NCBI GenBank assembly: GCA_016278505.1
Contig: JADQBQ010000004.1
Coordinates: forward strand, 1 to 64,000
DNA length: 64,000 bases
Direction: 5' to 3'
Source of the DNA: Clostridiales bacterium
GTDB taxonomy: Bacteria > Bacillota > Desulfotomaculia > Desulfotomaculales > VENG01
The stretch's first letter is position 1. Every line of letters starts with the position of its first letter. The notes beneath the pieces were generated by a model that saw nothing but the letters and a program-made list of their open reading frames with translations, was not told the origin of the DNA and ran no database searches. Shown here one piece after another: positions 9,875-19,442 of this stretch. The translations under genes and the position numbers were made by a program.

Positions 9875-10828
9875 TTATTTCCGCCGGTGCCTTAACAGCC
9901 CGGCTACCGGGACTATTTCCACACCACGGGATTCTATTTCATCTAACATTAGATTCATGCCCAGGGAATCGCTGGCCATGTGTCCGGCAATGATTACGTT
10001 GATATGATTTTTTTCCGCCTCTTTACGGTGTTTTTCCCCCATGTGCATGGTGATTAATGTGCCTACACCGGCCTGGGCCAGTTTAGCGTAAGCATCCTGG
10101 GACCCACTGGTGCCACCGGTCATGTCAACCAGTACTTTACCGGTTCGCCTTGATTTGCTGCCCACTACAATAACCGGCCCGGCATTATGTTTTACTGCTT
10201 CCTTATATTCCGGTAAAGCCTTAAGGAGCTTTACCACTTCACCCAGTGTTTCCGGCTGTTCATCGTCCATTAATCTTTGCAGAAAAGTGGCCACGTGATT
10301 GTCTGCCGGAGTGTGTACGCTCATTAACGGTATTTCCAGCAACCGTGCGGCGTCCACTGCCCGGTTGTGGTTTAAAGGCATCAGATTTCGTTTTACTTCA
10401 CTGATTCTGGAAGCCATTAGCCCTTCAGCAACATTTATGGGTACCCCGTAATCCGCCAAAACATCTTCTTGAAGATGCATTACGCCATGCAGGGCAGCCA
10501 GCGCCTTACCTTCCGGGTGGTGAGAGATTACCAGGTCCACTGGTTTTCCTTTTTCGCCTAAACGATCAGCGAGCATGATCTCGCCGGTTTCCATATCAAT
10601 CCCTACCAGGGCCCGGCGGACTTCCTGATCCTGATCTCCAAACAGAATCCGTGAATCACTGTAAGGATTGGCCAAACGATCTTGGTCAAATTCCTTTTTA
10701 TCCTCTTCTTTGAGCTCGTTATATTTTTCCTTTTCCTTAACCAGTATTTTTTCTACCTTTTCTCTGCCCCGGGGGTCATTATCCATACCTTTTTGAATGC
10801 AAAGCTCGAATATTTCTTTTAATTTCAA
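9875..10828 (-). CDS. NIF3-like (NGG1p-interacting factor 3) family protein
   Basis: A 317-residue relative of the NIF3/DUF34 family. A charged helical N-terminal extension of about 65 residues precedes the core. The core contains DLVISHHPEGKAL, resembling the family metal site with paired His, and late conserved pieces TLITMHMGEKHRKEAEK and INVIIAGHMASDSLG. The biochemical role of the family is uncertain; links to metal and GTP cyclohydrolase-type chemistry have been proposed. Starts at TTG 10828, nine bases behind GGGAGG. Its co-transcription with the U32 gene suggests but does not show a shared role. Confidence 0.78.
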   Translation of the reverse strand: MKLKEIFELCIQKGMDNDPRGREKVEKILVKEKEKYNELKEEDKKEFDQDRLANPYSDSRILFGDQDQEVRRALVGIDMETGEIMLADRLGEKGKPVDLVISHHPEGKALAALHGVMHLQEDVLADYGVPINVAEGLMASRISEVKRNLMPLNHNRAVDAARLLEIPLMSVHTPADNHVATFLQRLMDDEQPETLGEVVKLLKALPEYKEAVKHNAGPVIVVGSKSRRTGKVLVDMTGGTSGSQDAYAKLAQAGVGTLITMHMGEKHRKEAEKNHINVIIAGHMASDSLGMNLMLDEIESRGVEIVPVAGLLRHRRK

Positions 10829-10863
10829 GCTAAATACCTCCCTTTTCTATCACTCATTTTACT

Positions 10864-11445
10864 CTACCTTTTGGAAATATAACAGCTTCCTGCAATGTAA
10901 AATCGAAGGGGAAGATCCGCCCCTGCTTTAATTCCTATGCGGGTGGTGGTGATAATTACCCCGGGATCTTGCTTATCCCCAGGGGCAATAAAAAGTTTAT
11001 TCCCCTGCAGATGCATACCGTTATAGCTCTTTTCAATACCCATAGCCTGCACCAACTTGGCAGGGCCGGAGCAGAGGTCCGTCATTTTCTCTTTTTTCCG
11101 ACGGCCTTGCATTAATGAAATACCTTGCAGCGGCTCTAGGGCGCGAATTAGTACGGCCTCTCCTAATCCTTCCCGCTCGGTGACCACGTTAAAGCAGTAA
11201 TACATACCGTATATAAAATAAATGTAGGCATGCCCCGGGTCACCGAACATAGGGCGATTGCGCTTGGTCATACCGCGGCTGGCATGGCAAGCCGGATCTC
11301 CCTGCATATAAGCCTCTGTCTCCACAATTCGCCCGATGGTCAAACCTTCCGGCGCGTAATGCACTAAAAGGCAGCCCAACAGTTCTTTAGCCACGGTAAC
11401 AGTATCCCGGTTGTAAAAGGACTTCTTAAGCGGTATTAAATCCAT
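10864..11445 (-). CDS. 3-methyladenine DNA glycosylase (AAG/MPG type)
   Basis: Base-excision repair glycosylase of the AAG/MPG family, 193 residues, the usual bacterial size. It removes alkylated purines. Seen motifs: [11 protein letters not shown] near the N-terminus, [21 protein letters not shown] with the catalytic Glu in [24 protein letters not shown], and [10 protein letters not shown]. The ATG at 11445 begins one base after the polX stop codon, without a clear Shine-Dalgarno, so translation is probably coupled to polX. Two base-repair enzymes back to back suggest a shared DNA repair unit. Confidence 0.92.
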   Translation of the reverse strand: MDLIPLKKSFYNRDTVTVAKELLGCLLVHYAPEGLTIGRIVETEAYMQGDPACHASRGMTKRNRPMFGDPGHAYIYFIYGMYYCFNVVTEREGLGEAVLIRALEPLQGISLMQGRRKKEKMTDLCSGPAKLVQAMGIEKSYNGMHLQGNKLFIAPGDKQDPGVIITTTRIGIKAGADLPLRFYIAGSCYISKR

Positions 11446-11446
11446 A

Positions 11447-13156
11447 TTATCGCAAATAACTTAAGAGTTCCGGCAGTTCTTTGGTGTTTAGAATATTGTC
11501 CGCCCCCAGCCACGCCCGCCGGGATACTGCTATACCGTAAATTATTTCATCCATGCGCCGCAAATCATGAGCATCTGTATTGATGGCCAGCATTACTCCA
11601 TACTCTGCGGCTAAGCGGGCATTTAACTCATCCAAATCCAACCGGTCCGGGGACGAATTAATTTCCAAAGCTGTATTATTCTCGGCCGCCTTTTTTATTA
11701 CCTTTTCCACATCCACGTCATAGCCGCTGCGGTGACCGATCAGCCGGCCTGTAAGATGTCCGATTATATCCACATGGGGGTTTTCTATGGCGGCCACTAT
11801 CCTGCCGGTTATCTTTTCTCGCTCTTGTTTAAAACCACTGTGTACAGAAGCTACCACCACATCCGCTCGGGATAATATTTGATCCGGGTAATCCAGCTCC
11901 CCGTTACTTAAAATGTCCACTTCGATACCTTTTAGCACCTGGAACCCTTTTAATTCCCGGTTAAGCCCGTCAATATATTCCCACTGTTCCAGCAGGCGTT
12001 CTACGGAAAGTCCCCTGGCAATCTTTAAAGACTGGGAGTGATCCGTAACAGCCAGGTAGGAATAACCCTTTTCCCTGGCCTTGTTCACCAGCTCCTCGAT
12101 GGAATTACCTCCGTCACTCCAATTTGAATGGATATGGAGGTCCCCCCTCATTTTGGCCTCCCTCAGTACTTGGGGCAGGTTGCCTGACTGGGCCTGCTCT
12201 ATTTCTCCCCTGTCTTCCCTCATTTCCGGAGGTATATATTCCAATCCTAACTTATGATAGAAATCCTCTTCAGATGCTACCGGGACTTGAATACCGTTAT
12301 GTTCAAATACGCCTTCAGCTTCCAATTTATATCCTTTGGACAAAGCAATATCTTTTAATTTGGTCCAGTGGCCGGTATTTCCGGTGCACCATACCAGGGC
12401 AGGGATATAGCGGGAAGGGGGAACTGTCAATATTTTACCGGGGATCCCCCAGGTGGTAATAAAGTTTGCCCGCCGCTCGTCCTGGAAGGATACATTATTA
12501 ACGAGAGGGTGTCTGTTTAGGGTGGATACTAAACCCTGGGGAGATAAAGTACTAACCAGAATGTCTACGTCCTGCGCAGTTTCCCGCCAGCGCCGAACAC
12601 TTCCGGCCACTGCAACAGTATCTACGTCCGAAAGTTCACTTAGATATTGCTTGAATTCTGTAGCAATTTCCAGAGCAGTACTTAAAATAAAGCTGCCGGA
12701 ATTATCCTTGAGCATTTTAATATTTCTAAGTATTTCCTGCTCGCGCTTGGCCCCCATCCCGGGTAAAGAACGAATACGCCGGCTGCGTGCAGCCTTCTCC
12801 AATTCTTTTATAGTCGTTATCTCCAATTGTTCATAAAAAACCCGTGTTCTTTTGGGCCCCATACCCGGCACTGCCATAACTTGCACAATTCCGGGCGGAA
12901 TCTCTTCCCGCAGGCGCTGCAGCAGATCACACTCTCCGGTTTCTACCAGTTCACCTATTTTGGCCAGTATATTTTTACCCACACCGGGAACGTCCTTCAA
13001 TGTACCGTTTCGGTACATTTCCGCTGCAGAACATGGCAGTCCCGCCAGGGTTTTAGCGGCTTGCCTGTAAGCCCTTATTTTGAAATAATCTTCTCCTTTG
13101 AACTCCAACAAGTCCGATAATTCCCTTAAAGCCCATGCAATCTCTATATTACGCAC
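11447..13156 (-). CDS. polX: DNA polymerase/3'-5' exonuclease PolX
   Basis: Family X repair polymerase fused to a PHP nuclease, 569 residues. The N-terminal helix-hairpin-helix parts ([37 protein letters not shown]) bind DNA. The nucleotidyltransferase palm shows [19 protein letters not shown] with the metal-binding DVD. The C-terminal PHP domain (about 335-569) has [42 protein letters not shown] and AINTDAH, the full set of metal ligands for 3'-5' exonuclease. GTG at 13156 is the likely start, with only a weak GGGG upstream. It directly precedes the glycosylase gene. Confidence 0.95.
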   Translation of the reverse strand: MRNIEIAWALRELSDLLEFKGEDYFKIRAYRQAAKTLAGLPCSAAEMYRNGTLKDVPGVGKNILAKIGELVETGECDLLQRLREEIPPGIVQVMAVPGMGPKRTRVFYEQLEITTIKELEKAARSRRIRSLPGMGAKREQEILRNIKMLKDNSGSFILSTALEIATEFKQYLSELSDVDTVAVAGSVRRWRETAQDVDILVSTLSPQGLVSTLNRHPLVNNVSFQDERRANFITTWGIPGKILTVPPSRYIPALVWCTGNTGHWTKLKDIALSKGYKLEAEGVFEHNGIQVPVASEEDFYHKLGLEYIPPEMREDRGEIEQAQSGNLPQVLREAKMRGDLHIHSNWSDGGNSIEELVNKAREKGYSYLAVTDHSQSLKIARGLSVERLLEQWEYIDGLNRELKGFQVLKGIEVDILSNGELDYPDQILSRADVVVASVHSGFKQEREKITGRIVAAIENPHVDIIGHLTGRLIGHRSGYDVDVEKVIKKAAENNTALEINSSPDRLDLDELNARLAAEYGVMLAINTDAHDLRRMDEIIYGIAVSRRAWLGADNILNTKELPELLSYLR

Positions 13157-13230
13157 ATAAAACGCCCCACTTTATCCTTTCTTCTTTATATGTCTCCAAA
13201 ACCTACCGCCTCTAATCACTGAAAAGCGCG

Positions 13231-13260
13231 ATAAAAAACCCACGAAGATTGCTTCATGGG
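13231..13260 (-). terminator. Terminator of zapA
   Basis: Read on minus, CCCATGAAG and CTTCGTGGG pair around a short loop with one mismatch and run into TTTTTTA. It begins three bases after the zapA stop and separates zapA from polX. Confidence 0.75.
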
Positions 13261-13262
13261 TG

Positions 13263-13652
13263 TCACCCTTGGTTCTTCTTCTTTTTACTTTTCTTTTTAC
13301 CGGTATCCTTCGCGGGCTGTTCGGTTTTTGTTGCTCCGTCAGGCGCGGCAGCATCCTCCGGCCCGCTGCTGGGCACCGTGTTGGCTTGGGTTTCTGTTTT
13401 GGTCTCTATTTCGCTTTCCGTCTTATTTTCCGCCTCCTGCTGATCTAACACTTTCAGCAATTCGTCCGCTATATTGATGGCGGATAAGACCGCCGCTTTA
13501 TGTAATGTTAACCGCGGGTTACGCTGAACAACCTTACGCATGGTTTGATCTACGTACCGTGCAAGCCGCGACATATATTCGGGAGCAGCTTCCCCTTTTA
13601 TTTTGTAATGCTCACCGAAAATTTCCACATCTACTTTATTACGCGCGGCCAA
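13263..13652 (-). CDS. zapA: Cell division protein ZapA
   Basis: FtsZ-ring stabiliser of the ZapA family, 129 residues. The ZapA domain fills residues 1-75 (VDVEIFGEHYKIKGE, YVDQTMRKVV, LSAINIADELLKV). The remaining 55 residues are an unusual acidic then lysine-rich tail ending in GKKKSKKKKNQG, which is absent from Bacillus ZapA and is probably disordered. The TTG start at 13652 lies eight bases behind GGGAGG. zapA next to pheT and mutS2/polX genes is a common arrangement in Firmicutes. Confidence 0.9.
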   Translation of the reverse strand: MAARNKVDVEIFGEHYKIKGEAAPEYMSRLARYVDQTMRKVVQRNPRLTLHKAAVLSAINIADELLKVLDQQEAENKTESEIETKTETQANTVPSSGPEDAAAPDGATKTEQPAKDTGKKKSKKKKNQG

Positions 13653-13736
13653 TGAAAAGCCCTCCCATTCGTTGCCTTATGATCCATTTATTTCGTGTTA
13701 ATTTGCCATATTCCTCCCCGTATTAAAAAAAATGTG

Positions 13737-13763
13737 AAAAAAAGGGGGGGGAACCCCCCCTTT
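13737..13763 (-). terminator. Terminator of pheST
   Basis: G8/C7 stem with a two-base loop, followed on the minus strand by T7. It overlaps the pheT stop codon and ends the pheS-pheT transcript. Confidence 0.85.
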
Positions 13764-16188
13764 AACTTCTCAATTCCGCATTTACATCTTTCGCCAGTCG
13801 GGAAGTTATTGCACTAATACAGGCATCTATCTCTTTGTCGGTGAGAGTACGGTCCTGGGCCTGGAATTGCAAGGAAAAGGCCAGGCTCTTGGAGCCTTCT
13901 TGTACTTGTCTGCCCTGGTATACATCGAATAATTCTACTTCTTTAAGCAGCTCCCCGCCGGCCTTTTTAATTACGCGTAAGACATCCCTGACGGCAACCT
14001 CCTGGGGAACGACCAACGCCAGATCGCGTTCAACACCGGGGAATTTAGGCAGTTTATGGTACCGGCCAAAATTAGCTGCAAATTCCAAAAAGGTTTCCAG
14101 GTCCAGCTCCAGCGCCGCCACCCTATCCGGCAGCTCATAGTTCTCCAGTACCTGCGGGTGTATTTCTCCCAAAAATCCAATGTCATTCCCCTTCACGCAA
14201 ACCCTGGCGGTACGGCCGGGATGATAACCGGGCTCTGCGCTTACCGGCTCGAAACTATAACTGCTAATGTTCAGCGAACGGAAGAGTGCCTCCAGCACCC
14301 CCTTAAGATGGTAAAAATCCATGGTGTGGCTTGGGGTGCCCCAGGCTTTAGGCGTATTTCCCATCACGGCGGCAGCAATCTTCTCCCTTTCCGCAGGAAG
14401 TTCTTCTTTGGCCCTGGGATAAAAAACAGTACCAATGCCAAATACGGCACCATTGCTGTTGCGCCTGCTGTAATTTCGCTGCAGTACATCCAATATACCG
14501 GGCAGCATCAAAGTACGCATGACAGCCTGCTCTTCACTTAATGGGTTTTGGAGCGCCACCGTATTTCTTAAGGGACTGTCAGCAGGGACACCTAGGCGGT
14601 CAAATTCAGTACGGGAGTGGAAGCTGTAAGTAATAACTTCATACAACCCGCATCCGGTCAATATCTGCCTTACCTTTTGTATCAGCGACTGTCTTTTCGT
14701 CCTGGCTCCTCTGGTAGATTCCCCCTGGGGTAAAGTTTGCGGTACTTTATCATACCCGTACATCCTGGCGACCTCTTCGATTAAGTCTGCTTCCAGGGAA
14801 ATATCGGGCCTGAAGGTAGGGACAGTAACCAGAACTTCTCCCTCTGTACCTTCCTGAACGGAAAACTGCAGCCGAGAAAGTATATCGCTGCAGACCCCGG
14901 CAGAGATGTTAGTTCCCAATACATGATTTACCCTGTCCGGGCGTACCGACAGAGTTTTATTGCCTACCGGATTGGAATAATTGTCAACATTACCTTCAGT
15001 TACGTCACAGGCACCCATTGCTTGCAGTAACTGGGCAGCCCGCTCTGCAGCGCGCAAGCAGCCATTAATGTCTACACCTTTTTCAAATCTCAAAGAAGAT
15101 TCGGAGCGCAGTGCCAGGGCATTGGCGGTACGCCGGACGCTGACCGGATCAAAACTGGCGGACTCCAATAAAACTGCAGCTGTCTCCTCCGTGACCTCGG
15201 ATTCAAGCCCGCCCATTACACCGGCTATGGCTACGGGCCCGGTTGGGTCGGTAATCACTAACATTTCACCGGACAAGGTTCTTTCTGCCCCGTCCAGGGT
15301 AACTATTTTTTCATCTTGCCGGGCACTGCGTACAATAATGTGCCCTTCTTTTAGTTTATGATAATCGAATGCATGCAGCGGTTGCCCCAGTTCCATTAAA
15401 ATATAGTTGGTAACGTCCACAACATTATTAATGGGACGGATACCTACTGCTCTTAGGCGTTCCTGCATCCAATCAGGAGAAGGAAATACTTTCACACCGG
15501 TTAACAGCTTGGCTATGTACCTGCGGCACAGATGTGGCTCTTCAATATCAACTTTAACTTTGCCGGCGATGGATTCTGACTGCGATTTCAAATCCGGAGC
15601 AGGCATTTTAAGCTGCTTGTTATAAATTGCCGCCACCTCTCTGGCTACTCCTACCATGCTTAAACAGTCTCCCCGGTTGGGGGTAAGCTCCAGCTCAAGT
15701 ATAACGTCATCCAAACCTGTTAAAGGCTTTGCATCCAGTCCCAACGGTGTATCGGGTGAGAGAATCATTATACCGTGGGCCTGTTCTTCCGGCATGCTTT
15801 CCGGGTCCAGGCCTAACTCTCCGCCGGAACAGAGCATGCCCCGGGATTCTATGCCGCGCAGCTTGGTCTTTTTAATTTTAAGGCCGCCGGCCAGGCGCGC
15901 ACCCTCCACCGCTACAGGTACTACATCATTTTCGTTAATATTGGTGGCGCCGGTAACAATCTGCAAATTCTCACCGCCACCTACGTCAACGGTGCAAATC
16001 ACAAGCTTATCTGCATTGGGATGAACATCTATTTTAATTATTTTTCCTGTGAAAACCTTATCCACCTGTGCACCCAGGTCTTCATAACCTTCCACCGCTA
16101 AGCCGACAGCGGTAAGCTTATCAGCTAATTCGGAGGGTGATACAGGAATATCAACATATTCTTGCAGCCATTTGAAAGATACTCGCAC
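13762..16188 (-). CDS. pheT: Phenylalanine--tRNA ligase beta subunit
   Basis: Large subunit of the alpha2-beta2 PheRS, 808 residues, full length. An N-terminal EMAP/OB tRNA-binding domain (about 40-150, GKIIKIDVHPNADKLVICTVDVG) is followed by the B3/B4 editing region, the B5 domain, a catalytic-like fold without catalytic residues, and the C-terminal FDX-ACB anticodon-binding domain (FPGVERDLALVV; SLAFSLQFQAQDRTLTD). GTG 16188 has GGAGG ten bases upstream. It lies 38 bp after pheS and is controlled by the same T-box leader. Confidence 0.97.
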   Translation of the reverse strand: MRVSFKWLQEYVDIPVSPSELADKLTAVGLAVEGYEDLGAQVDKVFTGKIIKIDVHPNADKLVICTVDVGGGENLQIVTGATNINENDVVPVAVEGARLAGGLKIKKTKLRGIESRGMLCSGGELGLDPESMPEEQAHGIMILSPDTPLGLDAKPLTGLDDVILELELTPNRGDCLSMVGVAREVAAIYNKQLKMPAPDLKSQSESIAGKVKVDIEEPHLCRRYIAKLLTGVKVFPSPDWMQERLRAVGIRPINNVVDVTNYILMELGQPLHAFDYHKLKEGHIIVRSARQDEKIVTLDGAERTLSGEMLVITDPTGPVAIAGVMGGLESEVTEETAAVLLESASFDPVSVRRTANALALRSESSLRFEKGVDINGCLRAAERAAQLLQAMGACDVTEGNVDNYSNPVGNKTLSVRPDRVNHVLGTNISAGVCSDILSRLQFSVQEGTEGEVLVTVPTFRPDISLEADLIEEVARMYGYDKVPQTLPQGESTRGARTKRQSLIQKVRQILTGCGLYEVITYSFHSRTEFDRLGVPADSPLRNTVALQNPLSEEQAVMRTLMLPGILDVLQRNYSRRNSNGAVFGIGTVFYPRAKEELPAEREKIAAAVMGNTPKAWGTPSHTMDFYHLKGVLEALFRSLNISSYSFEPVSAEPGYHPGRTARVCVKGNDIGFLGEIHPQVLENYELPDRVAALELDLETFLEFAANFGRYHKLPKFPGVERDLALVVPQEVAVRDVLRVIKKAGGELLKEVELFDVYQGRQVQEGSKSLAFSLQFQAQDRTLTDKEIDACISAITSRLAKDVNAELRS

Positions 16189-16226
16189 TAATTCTAATCC
16201 TCCTTTATACCTATCTGAATTGACAC

Positions 16227-17249
16227 CTATATTTGGGCTAAAAATCTTAAATCGTTATCAAAAAGAAGGCGCATATCGTCGATGCCGTATTTAAGCATGG
16301 CAATCCGCTCCACTCCCATGCCAAAGGCAAAGCCGGTGAATTTTTCCGCGTCATACCCGGAAACTTCCAGTACCCTGGGATTAACCATACCGCACCCCAG
16401 TATTTCCAGCCAGCCGGTACGGGAACAAACCCGGCATCCTTTACCACCACACATTACACAGGATATATCCATTTCCGCGCTGGGTTCAGTGAACGGAAAG
16501 TAGCTGGGTCTGAACCGCGTACGTGTCTTTATTCCGAACATTTCCTCGGCAAAGATTTGCAGAACACCCTTTAAATCGGCAAAGGTTATGCGTGTGTCCA
16601 CCGCAAGCCCTTCCACTTGGTGAAACATGGGGGAGTGCGTAGCGTCATCATCACGCCGGTAAACTCTCCCGGGGGCAATTATTTTTAAAGGCACCTGGGG
16701 AGCAGTTTTTTCCATGGTCCTGATTTGAATGGGTGAGGTATGTGTGCGCAATAATTCTTCCGGTCCCGTAAAAAATGTATCCTGCATATCCCTGGCCGGG
16801 TGGTCCTTGGGTATATTCAGGGCTTCAAAGTTATAAAAATCGGTCTCAATCTCCGGCCCTTCCATAATGCTGAAGCCCAGTCCCAGAAAGATATCTTCTA
16901 TTTCTTGCTGCACCCGGGTCAACGGGTGATTTTTACCTAAAGAAAAAGGCGTGCCCGGCAAGGTAACATCTATTTTTTCCCCAGCCAGCTGTGCCTCCAG
17001 CTCCTTATTTTTTACTTCAGACATGCTGTGGTTCAAATAATCTTCCAAATCAGCCTGGACACTGTTGGCTAATTGTCCTATGCGAGGACGTTCGTCTGCA
17101 GACAAAGCCCCCATACCACGTAGAACTTTAGTCAATTCCCCTTTTTTACCCAGAAACTTTACTCTGATTTCATTTAGTTGATCCATGTTGGTAGCTCGAT
17201 CCAACAATTGTTTTGCTTCTTGGGCGATTGCTCTTAATTTTTCCTCCAC
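16227..17249 (-). CDS. pheS: Phenylalanine--tRNA ligase alpha subunit
   Basis: Catalytic subunit of PheRS, 340 residues. An N-terminal coiled coil (about 1-85) contacts tRNA-Phe; the class II core shows motif 2 [19 protein letters not shown] and motif 3 [19 protein letters not shown] zinc-like [12 protein letters not shown] cluster (CxxC...CxxC) interrupts the core, as in many bacterial PheS. I choose GTG 17249 because AAGGAGG lies eight bases upstream; a frame beginning at 17300 would start inside the T-box terminator. It is the first gene of pheST. Confidence 0.96.
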   Translation of the reverse strand: MEEKLRAIAQEAKQLLDRATNMDQLNEIRVKFLGKKGELTKVLRGMGALSADERPRIGQLANSVQADLEDYLNHSMSEVKNKELEAQLAGEKIDVTLPGTPFSLGKNHPLTRVQQEIEDIFLGLGFSIMEGPEIETDFYNFEALNIPKDHPARDMQDTFFTGPEELLRTHTSPIQIRTMEKTAPQVPLKIIAPGRVYRRDDDATHSPMFHQVEGLAVDTRITFADLKGVLQIFAEEMFGIKTRTRFRPSYFPFTEPSAEMDISCVMCGGKGCRVCSRTGWLEILGCGMVNPRVLEVSGYDAEKFTGFAFGMGVERIAMLKYGIDDMRLLFDNDLRFLAQI

Positions 17250-17303
17250 TATTGAACCTCCTTGTGTAAAACTTATCACTATTATGGTATTATTGCCCAA
17301 AAT

Positions 17304-17550
17304 AAGAAAAACCGTCCCCTGAACAGGGACGGACTATTTCCGCGGTACCACCCTGGTTTTTGCGCTAACACGCGCAAACCCCTTTATGGTTCCCGGTAAC
17401 GGCGGGATGTCCGGCTACACCTACTGATAAATACTACGTTCAGCTGCAGTTCCGGGGTGAACTTCGACACACCAATCCCTGGAAAGGCTTTCAGTCTACG
17501 ACCTTTCCTCCCTGCAAGTTACAGTGGACATACTCTCCCCTTCATAACTG
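17304..17550 (-). promoter_or_regulatory. T-box riboswitch of pheST (Phe specifier)
   Basis: Minus-strand leader with the diagnostic T-box sequence AGGGTGGTACCGCG at 17341-17354, which pairs with uncharged tRNA to form the antiterminator. The competing terminator (GTCCGTCCCTG/CAGGGGACGG then TTTTTC) covers 17304-17333. In the Stem I region GAAG-TTC-ACCCCGGAAC puts the Phe codon TTC at 17459-17461 in the specifier position. Low charged tRNA-Phe should let transcription read into pheS. Confidence 0.92.
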
Positions 17551-17562
17551 TTAAACTTTATA

Positions 17563-17712
17563 AGGATGTTCAAAAAGTCCGCTCAAGATCCACTTCGAAT
17601 TGCTACGTTGGCTTGCCTTTTCCGGTGCTCACGTATTAATATACGCTCCGCTCCTCAAAGGCTTCACCGCCTTGCACTTCTCGTGTCTATTGTGCTCCTT
17701 TTCGAACACTCA
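17563..17712 (-). repeat. Probable dispersed intergenic repeat, about 150 bp
   Basis: The ends are inverted: TGTTCAAAAAG at 17567-17577 and CTTTTCGAACA at 17698-17708. On the minus strand the interior reads as a folded purine-rich unit (AGTGCAAGGCGGTGAAGCC, GGAGCGGAGCGTAT, ACGTGAGCACCGG, GAATTCG-like pieces) with no open frame. From memory, similar sequences are scattered between genes of Desulfotomaculum relatives; this needs a search. It ends a few bases from the probable pheS promoter. Confidence 0.5.
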
Positions 17713-17954
17713 CTTTATGTAATTAACCCATTATCTACGTACTAATGAACAGCTAACCTCTTATATAACATATAGGCACGAATAGACCCGGTAGCTTCAA
17801 ACAGCCTCCAAAAAAATTCCGCGGTTAACAATGTAAAAGCACAACCTTTCCGTGAATTTTTTGGGACTTTCTGAATCAATTATACCATATGGTCACGTTC
17901 AAAACAAGAAAGTTAACTGAAAATAAGGGTTAGTTCTTGCAAATATCTTGCCAA
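17713..17954. other. Non-coding gap with an AT-rich inverted repeat
   Basis: No gene is seen. An inverted repeat CCAAAAAAATTC (17808-17819) and GAATTTTTTGG (17854-17864) brackets 34 bases; it may be a short insertion remnant or a weak structure. The rest is featureless. Confidence 0.4.
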
Positions 17955-18755
17955 TTAATTATGCCTTTGCCTGATAACTTCGTAAAGTAGAATCCCTGCC
18001 GCTACGGCTACATTTAAAGACTCCACTCCTTTTGACATGGGGATGTTCACCCTGTATCCGGGCCTGTCCATTATGTCCGGCTGAACTCCGTGCGCCTCGC
18101 TCCCGATAACAATTGCCACCGGCACTGTTAAGTTCACTTCAAACACCGCTTTCGAGGCCCTGGGTTCTCCAATAACAAATTTGAGGCCCGCCTTTTCCAA
18201 TTGCGCCAAAACTTCAAAACGCTCAGATACATTTACAATAGGTATTTGAAAGATATTTCCCATTAAGGCACGTAGTGTTTTTGGATTATAGAGGTCCACC
18301 GTGCCGGGCATTAGTATTACGCCACAGGCCCCGGCCCCGGCGGAAGCCCTGATTATTGTGCCCAAATTTCCCGGGTCCTGAATACTATCCACCACTACTA
18401 AAAGGGAAGGGGACAGTCCAAGCAAGTCATGTAAAGATACTTCCTGCCGTCTAACAACGGCCAGTACACCCTGGGGAGTTTCTGTATTACTGAGTTCAGA
18501 CATTACATTTTCGTTTACTTCCAACGTCTTCATACCGGTCTTGGCAGCATTCTCCAGTAATTGACTGCCCCTGGCTGTTAACCCGGCGGACGCCGAAAAT
18601 ATGACTACTTCAACCGCCCCGCCTGCCTTTAAGCCCTCTTCAACTGCGCGGACACCTTCTAAAACGAATTTACCTTCCCGGTCCCTAAAACGGCGGCGAG
18701 AAAGTTTTTTGACGTACTTTACCCACTTATTGCTGTTGCTTGAAACCGGCACCAC
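17955..18755 (-). CDS. TrmH/SpoU family RNA methyltransferase
   Basis: SPOUT-fold 2'-O-ribose methyltransferase of 266 residues, like the YsgA/TsnR branch found between rplT and pheS in Firmicutes. An N-terminal substrate-binding domain (VKYVKKLSRRRFRDREGKFVLEG) precedes the SAM-binding knot with the three motifs DPGNLGTIIRASAGAG, IVIGSEAHGV and NIPMSKGVESLNVAVAAGILLYE. The target nucleotide, probably in 23S rRNA, cannot be told. Start at GTG 18755 behind GGGGAGG. It has its own gap from the rplT terminator, so is likely transcribed alone. Confidence 0.9.
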   Translation of the reverse strand: MVPVSSNSNKWVKYVKKLSRRRFRDREGKFVLEGVRAVEEGLKAGGAVEVVIFSASAGLTARGSQLLENAAKTGMKTLEVNENVMSELSNTETPQGVLAVVRRQEVSLHDLLGLSPSLLVVVDSIQDPGNLGTIIRASAGAGACGVILMPGTVDLYNPKTLRALMGNIFQIPIVNVSERFEVLAQLEKAGLKFVIGEPRASKAVFEVNLTVPVAIVIGSEAHGVQPDIMDRPGYRVNIPMSKGVESLNVAVAAGILLYEVIRQRHN

Positions 18756-18778
18756 TTAATTGTATCCTCCCCTAAAAA

Positions 18779-18805
18779 CTAAAAAGCATGGTTCTCACCA
18801 TGCTT
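18779..18805 (-). terminator. Terminator of infC-rpmI-rplT
   Basis: Perfect stem AAGCATGGT/ACCATGCTT with loop TCTC, followed on the minus strand by TTTTTAG. It ends the ribosomal operon 30 bp after rplT. Confidence 0.85.
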
Positions 18806-18834
18806 ATTGTACCACTATTAGCAGTTATTAAACT

Positions 18835-19194
18835 TTAAGCTTCTACTTTGGACTTAGCTACTTCCACCAATTGGCTGAAAGCCTTTTCATCATTTACTGC
18901 CATATCTGCAAGCATTTTGCGGTTAATGTCCACTCCTGCCTGCTTCAGGCCGTTGATAAATCGGTTATAGGAAAGACCGTTATTCCTGGCAGCAGCATTA
19001 ATACGTGCAATCCACAGCTTACGAAACTCACGCTTGCGCTGCCGGCGATCCCTGTAAGCAAAAGCCAGTGCCCTCATTACTGCTTGATTCGCTACTCTAA
19101 ATAATTTACTTCTGGCGCCGCGATACCCCTTGGCCAGCTTTAATACCTTCTTATGCCTTTTACGGGATATTACTCCGCTCTTTGCCCTTGGCAT
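18835..19194 (-). CDS. rplT: Ribosomal protein bL20
   Basis: Large-subunit protein bL20, 119 residues, standard length. The basic N-terminal extension ([30 protein letters not shown], in part) binds 23S rRNA early in assembly, and the globular part ([25 protein letters not shown]) follows. L20 is the usual autogenous repressor of this operon in Firmicutes. AAGGAGG precedes the ATG. Last gene of infC-rpmI-rplT. Confidence 0.98.
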   Translation of the reverse strand: MPRAKSGVISRKRHKKVLKLAKGYRGARSKLFRVANQAVMRALAFAYRDRRQRKREFRKLWIARINAAARNNGLSYNRFINGLKQAGVDINRKMLADMAVNDEKAFSQLVEVAKSKVEA

Positions 19195-19227
19195 GATGCA
19201 TTCCTCCTTTACGGCACTTGTACTACA

Positions 19228-19422
19228 TTAATAAGGCAAAAGGCGTAAAACTCTGCGTTGATCTGTTGGATGTAAAGTCACAGAACTGCGCAACTTGCGC
19301 TTACGCTTGGGACTCTTCTTACCTAAAATATGGCTATGATAGGCATGAGAAGCCTTAAATTTACCCTTAGCTGTTCGCTTGAAACGCTTAGCAGCTCCAC
19401 GATGGGTTTTAATCTTAGGCAC
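19228..19422 (-). CDS. rpmI: Ribosomal protein bL35
   Basis: Large-subunit protein bL35, 64 residues, highly basic: PKIKTHRGAAKRFKRTAKGK then HILGKKSPKRKRKLR. Starts at GTG 19422 with GGGGAG upstream. It lies between infC and rplT, the conserved order. Confidence 0.98.
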   Translation of the reverse strand: MPKIKTHRGAAKRFKRTAKGKFKASHAYHSHILGKKSPKRKRKLRSSVTLHPTDQRRVLRLLPY

Positions 19423-19442
19423 TGTGCTCTCCCCTTTCGCTT

